Position numbers and translations under genes: made by a program. DNA of 7,897 nucleotides from CAZJQT01 sp964548655 (GTDB taxonomy: Bacteria > Patescibacteriota > Saccharimonadia > Saccharimonadales > CAZJQT01): positions 1 to 7,897 of the forward strand of contig CAZJQT010000025.1 in NCBI GenBank assembly GCA_964548655.1, given 5' to 3'. This document shows positions 5,573 through 7,897 of the stretch, piece by piece. The notes under the pieces were generated by a model. The model had not been told where the DNA came from. It ran no database searches and saw only the letters and a program-made list of their open reading frames with translations. How positions within the stretch are numbered: the stretch's first letter is position 1; the number at the start of each line of letters is the position of its first letter.

Positions 5573-5581
5573 GGAGATAAT

Positions 5582-6661
5582 ATGGCAGAAGCAAGTAAGG
5601 CGAAGTCCAGCACCAAGACGGCAAAAACCGTATCTAGTGCCGCTACCAAGAAACCAGTTAAGAAAGCAACAAAAAAAGTTGAGTCAAAAACCTCACAGAC
5701 TAAAGTAAAAAAATCAGCTAAAGTTAGTGTTGTTAAAGCTAAGGAGATCAAAGATGGGACTATTCAAGAAGTTGATAAAACTGCGAGTCAGACAAGCAGT
5801 CAAAGAGAACAAGTAAAAGAAAAGACTGCCAAGGCTGGCAAGCGTAGCGAAAAAGCTCTAAAAGAAGTAGCTGAAAAAGAAGCCAAAGAAGCCCGCAAAA
5901 CCACTGCCAAAGAAGAGACTGCAGAAGAAGCACCCAGACAAGCTGTTAAAATTGTTCGCTCAAAGCTAGAGCGCCGCAGTAAGAAGTACCGCAAACAAAT
6001 TGAGCAGATTGATAAAACTAAGCAGTACAGCTTGGCGGAAGCCGCTGAATTAGCCTGCAAGACTAGCCCAGTAAAGTTTGACGCCAGCGTTGAGCTGCAC
6101 GTGCGCTTGGGCGTTGACCCAAAGCAAGCCGACCAGAATCTGCGTGATACTGTAGTTCTACCCGCTGGTACCGGTAAAACTGTCCGCGTGGCTGTCTTTG
6201 CCGAACCAGAAGCAGTCGAAAAAGCCAAAAAAGCCGGCGCAGACATTGCTCAAGGCGATGAATTCTTGCAAAGTCTAGACAAGGGTGTGATCAATTTTGA
6301 TATTTTGATCGCCACACCTAGCCAAATGGCCAAGTTGGGTAAATACGCCCGCGTACTGGGGCCTAAAGGCCTAATGCCGAACCCTAAGAGCGGTACTGTG
6401 ACTAACGACGTAGCTAAGGCAGTTATGCAAGCCAAAGCCGGCCAGGTTGAATACCGCGTAGACTCAACTGGCATCGTCCATGTGGCGGCTGGCAAGGTTA
6501 GTTTTGGTGGGGAAAAGATCACAAGTAATCTAAAGGCAATCTTAGAAAGTCTCAAAACCAACAAACCGGCAAGCCTAAAGGCTGCCTACGTTAGATCTAT
6601 CTATCTGACAACGTCCATGGGACCAAGTATTCAAGTCAACGTCTCAGAATTAAACGCCTAA
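5582..6661 (+). CDS. rplA: 50S ribosomal protein L1 with a ~130-residue Lys/Ala/Glu-rich N-terminal extension
   Basis: L1 forms the mobile stalk at the E site of the large subunit and represses its own mRNA. The core (about 133-359) is standard: SKKYRKQIEQIDKTKQYSL, the RNA-binding strand FDASVELHVRLGVDPKQADQ (166-185), then the domain with the signature around LGKYARVLGPKGLMPNPKSGT (252-272). The total is 359 residues against about 230 usually. Residues 1-130 are a low-complexity region: first Lys/Ser/Thr/Ala-rich, then Lys/Glu/Ala-rich and likely helical. The extension is not a mis-called start: no in-frame ATG, GTG or TTG occurs between codon 1 and Leu151 (TTG), which is already inside the core. 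The ATG has GAGGAG (5571-5576) 5 nt upstream. The usual rplJ-rplL genes do not follow. Confidence 0.97.
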   Translation: MAEASKAKSSTKTAKTVSSAATKKPVKKATKKVESKTSQTKVKKSAKVSVVKAKEIKDGTIQEVDKTASQTSSQREQVKEKTAKAGKRSEKALKEVAEKEAKEARKTTAKEETAEEAPRQAVKIVRSKLERRSKKYRKQIEQIDKTKQYSLAEAAELACKTSPVKFDASVELHVRLGVDPKQADQNLRDTVVLPAGTGKTVRVAVFAEPEAVEKAKKAGADIAQGDEFLQSLDKGVINFDILIATPSQMAKLGKYARVLGPKGLMPNPKSGTVTNDVAKAVMQAKAGQVEYRVDSTGIVHVAAGKVSFGGEKITSNLKAILESLKTNKPASLKAAYVRSIYLTTSMGPSIQVNVSELNA

Positions 6662-6666
6662 GCTGC

Positions 6667-6672
6667 TACAAT
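6667..6672 (+). promoter_or_regulatory. -10-like box immediately before the dNMP kinase-like gene
   Basis: TACAAT (6667-6672) ends 6 nt before the ATG at 6679. No Shine-Dalgarno is present in the 17-nt gap after rplA. The geometry is that of a leaderless promoter. No good -35 hexamer is seen at 16-18 nt upstream, so the support is the -10 box alone. Confidence 0.4.
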
Positions 6673-6678
6673 TAGTGG

Positions 6679-7431
6679 ATGATAATTCTTGGTATGACTG
6701 GGCCGATTGGGCACGGCAAGACTACCTTTGCTGATGCGCTGTCCAAGCTTGTATCTCCAACTGTACATCTTGAGTCTAGCAATATCGTTATTGAGGTCGC
6801 CAACAAGCTACAACAGGCTACCAGTAGTCTGCCCGATCCAACCCAAGTCGACAGTCTTAACAACTGGCTACACCCCTTGCCAGGCATACTAAAAGAAACA
6901 GTTCATGCTGACTGCAAGTTTGAAGATATACGACTTAACAAAAAACTGATGGAAAGCCACCCAGTTGAGTATCAAAAATTGATTTTGCATATCGAGAATC
7001 TGCACCGCTACCCGGAAATGTTAGAGGCAGAAATCACACCAGAGAACAAAGAAGGCTACCGGCCACTTTTGCAGTTTTTGGGTGGTTATTTGGTTAGTCG
7101 GATAGACAGCGGCATCTGGTTCAAGGAAATTGCTAGGCGCATACAGTTGGTTGAGAAAGCTGGCTGTGCGCTATGTATTGTCGGTGGTCTGCGCTACCCA
7201 ACTGACGCCGTAATCCTGCGTAGTGTTGGCGGTATTATATTGGAAATCCACCGACCCGGTTTCTTGCAAAGCGACCTGATGGATCCGACTGAACGAGAAC
7301 GCCAAAGCATAGCTGTGGACTGCACCATATCGAGTGATGGCAGCGTCGAAGACATTCAAAATTTTGCTGAGCTGTTCTTGCAGGATCTGCACGCTGATCA
7401 GTTACAAAGGGTCTATCACACCAAATCTTAG
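6679..7431 (+). CDS. Deoxynucleoside-monophosphate-kinase-like P-loop protein
   Basis: A 250-residue protein with a P-loop at the very N-terminus: MTGPIGHGKTT (Walker A G8-x-x-G-x-G-K14-T15). Downstream, YRPLLQFLGGYLVSRIDSGIW (127-147) matches the R-x-LLQ-x-LG...R...W pattern of phage T4 gp1-type dNMP kinases, where this region binds the nucleotide. A strand IVGGLRYPTDAVILRSVGG (167-185) resembles their DVRFPNEA segment, followed by Arg192 in EIHRP. Such enzymes phosphorylate dNMPs to dNDPs. The middle part (about 50-115) is longer than I expect and may be a lid or family-specific insert. The next gene is a dCTP deaminase/dUTPase relative, which fits deoxynucleotide metabolism. No Shine-Dalgarno precedes the ATG; the start relies on the -10 box and P-loop position. 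Exact substrate is uncertain. Confidence 0.7.
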   Translation: MIILGMTGPIGHGKTTFADALSKLVSPTVHLESSNIVIEVANKLQQATSSLPDPTQVDSLNNWLHPLPGILKETVHADCKFEDIRLNKKLMESHPVEYQKLILHIENLHRYPEMLEAEITPENKEGYRPLLQFLGGYLVSRIDSGIWFKEIARRIQLVEKAGCALCIVGGLRYPTDAVILRSVGGIILEIHRPGFLQSDLMDPTERERQSIAVDCTISSDGSVEDIQNFAELFLQDLHADQLQRVYHTKS

Positions 7432-7451
7432 TTGTAATATTGTGCTTATGC

Positions 7452-7481
7452 TTGCAACATGGTTTTGACAAAACGTACAAT
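7452..7481 (+). promoter_or_regulatory. Candidate promoter for the dCTP deaminase-like gene
   Basis: TTGCAA (7452-7457) and TACAAT (7476-7481) are 18 nt apart, placing initiation near 7488, just before the Shine-Dalgarno. A perfect -35 TTGACA also occurs at 7465-7470, but no good -10 lies at the right distance from it. A 10-bp palindrome TAGATATCTA (7483-7492) lies at the predicted start point and could be an operator or chance. Confidence 0.4.
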
Positions 7482-7503
7482 ATAGATATCTAAGGAGGGT
7501 AAG

Positions 7504-7897
7504 TTGGCGGTCTACAGTAATCTGCAGATTAGGAAGGCAATAGACGAGGGACATATTGTTTGCGTCCCTTTCAACCCGAAACATGTCGCTCATGCTAGCC
7601 TGGACGTAACGCTGGGTTATTACTACTATAGAACCGAACGTGATGGTGATCACACCATTTATAACCCCTTTGACGAGCAAGATGTCCGCCGTTATTTTAG
7701 CGGTCCACATCAAGCCATGACTCATCAAGACTGGTGTCACAAAAACGGTGTTGAACCCCTAAAAGGCATACCCTTAGACCATCCCGTCATACCGGTCAGG
7801 CCGGGCGAGCGCATATTAGCCCATACACATGAATTTTTTGGCATTAGCCCGCCTGGTGCCTACGAACTAAAATCACGCTCAAGTTGGGGTCGCAACG
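7504..7897 (+). CDS. dCTP deaminase/dUTPase-family protein, 3' end cut by window
   Basis: 131 residues are visible before the window ends, with no stop. Family marks: a start like MAVYSNLQIRKAIDEGHIVC, then SLDVTLGYYYYR (32-43; compare the D-V-x-LG of dCTP deaminases), then IPVRPGERILAHTHEFFGI (96-114) and the nucleotide-site motif KSRSSWGR (123-130). dCTP deaminase makes dUTP from dCTP; dUTPase makes dUMP; some family members do both. The catalytic Glu of the deaminase lies beyond the window, so the activity cannot be decided. The TTG at 7504 is chosen as start because a near-perfect Shine-Dalgarno AAGGAGG (7492-7498) lies 5 nt upstream, the strongest in the window. It sits 72 nt after the kinase-like gene and has its own likely promoter. 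Confidence 0.82.
   Translation, partial: MAVYSNLQIRKAIDEGHIVCVPFNPKHVAHASLDVTLGYYYYRTERDGDHTIYNPFDEQDVRRYFSGPHQAMTHQDWCHKNGVEPLKGIPLDHPVIPVRPGERILAHTHEFFGISPPGAYELKSRSSWGRN

Noticed and set aside
5640..5930. Repetitive-looking AAA/AAG/GCT-rich DNA
   Set aside because: It is explained by the Lys/Ala/Glu-rich tail of L1; no regular DNA repeat unit was found, and it is not a CRISPR array or tandem repeat.
5800..6246. Minus-strand open frame of 148 codons
   Set aside because: Complement of the Lys/Glu/Ala-rich L1 coding region; its Ser/Leu/Phe-rich translation is a by-product of that composition.
7432..7460. Possible terminator GTTG...CAAC after the kinase-like gene
   Set aside because: Only four pairs with a 20-nt loop and no T-run follow; not a credible terminator.
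7483..7492. Perfect 10-bp palindrome TAGATATCTA before the dCTP deaminase-like gene
   Set aside because: Short and AT-rich, so it can easily occur by chance; no second copy was seen, so it is mentioned with the promoter but not called as an operator.
7402..7740. Minus-strand open frame of 112 codons near the right end
   Set aside because: It is opposite the dCTP deaminase-like gene, which has a near-perfect Shine-Dalgarno and family motifs; the minus frame shows nothing recognisable.

Overview
The window looks like chromosomal DNA from a small-genome bacterium of the Patescibacteria/Candidate Phyla Radiation type. Saccharibacteria (TM7) is my best guess. This is inferred from style rather than a marker gene: tight packing, many small unrecognised proteins inside a ribosomal-protein gene string, Lys/Ala-rich tails on SecE and L1, several genes with no Shine-Dalgarno but a -10 box 6-7 nt before the start, and no TGA stop among 14 visible gene ends. 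The code reads as standard, because NusG, L11 and L1 are all full length.

Left part (1-2285, + strand): the 3' end of a probable P-loop nucleotide-kinase-like gene, then a YgjP/DUF45-type zinc metallopeptidase, then a soluble PAS-containing sensor histidine kinase with no response regulator in view. The kinase gene runs 29 nt tail-to-tail into a small minus-strand gene (2257-2520) encoding a two-membrane-segment protein.

Middle part (2521-6661): a 140-bp divergent promoter region, then secE - nusG - three small membrane-protein genes - rplK (L11) - two small soluble-protein genes - rplA (L1). The order secE-nusG-rplK-rplA is among the most conserved in bacteria, yet here five unrecognised small genes are interleaved. 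Three of them, plus the minus-strand gene beside secE, share a layout: polar N-terminus, two hydrophobic segments joined by a short turn, polar C-terminus. Three of these four also share a PV motif before segment 1 and a Q/N-P turn. The rplA leader (5541-5572) folds into two helices around an asymmetric internal loop that resembles known L1-binding mRNA sites and overlaps the rplA Shine-Dalgarno, so L1 autoregulation is likely.

Right part (6662-7897): the usual rplJ-rplL continuation is absent. Instead there is a deoxynucleoside-monophosphate-kinase-like gene, apparently leaderless, and then a dCTP deaminase/dUTPase-family gene cut by the window end. Together they suggest a small deoxynucleotide-supply module.

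No tRNA, rRNA, CRISPR array, insertion sequence or long repeat was seen. The main leads are the small two-segment membrane protein family around secE-nusG, the L1 regulatory site, and the apparent leaderless starts.
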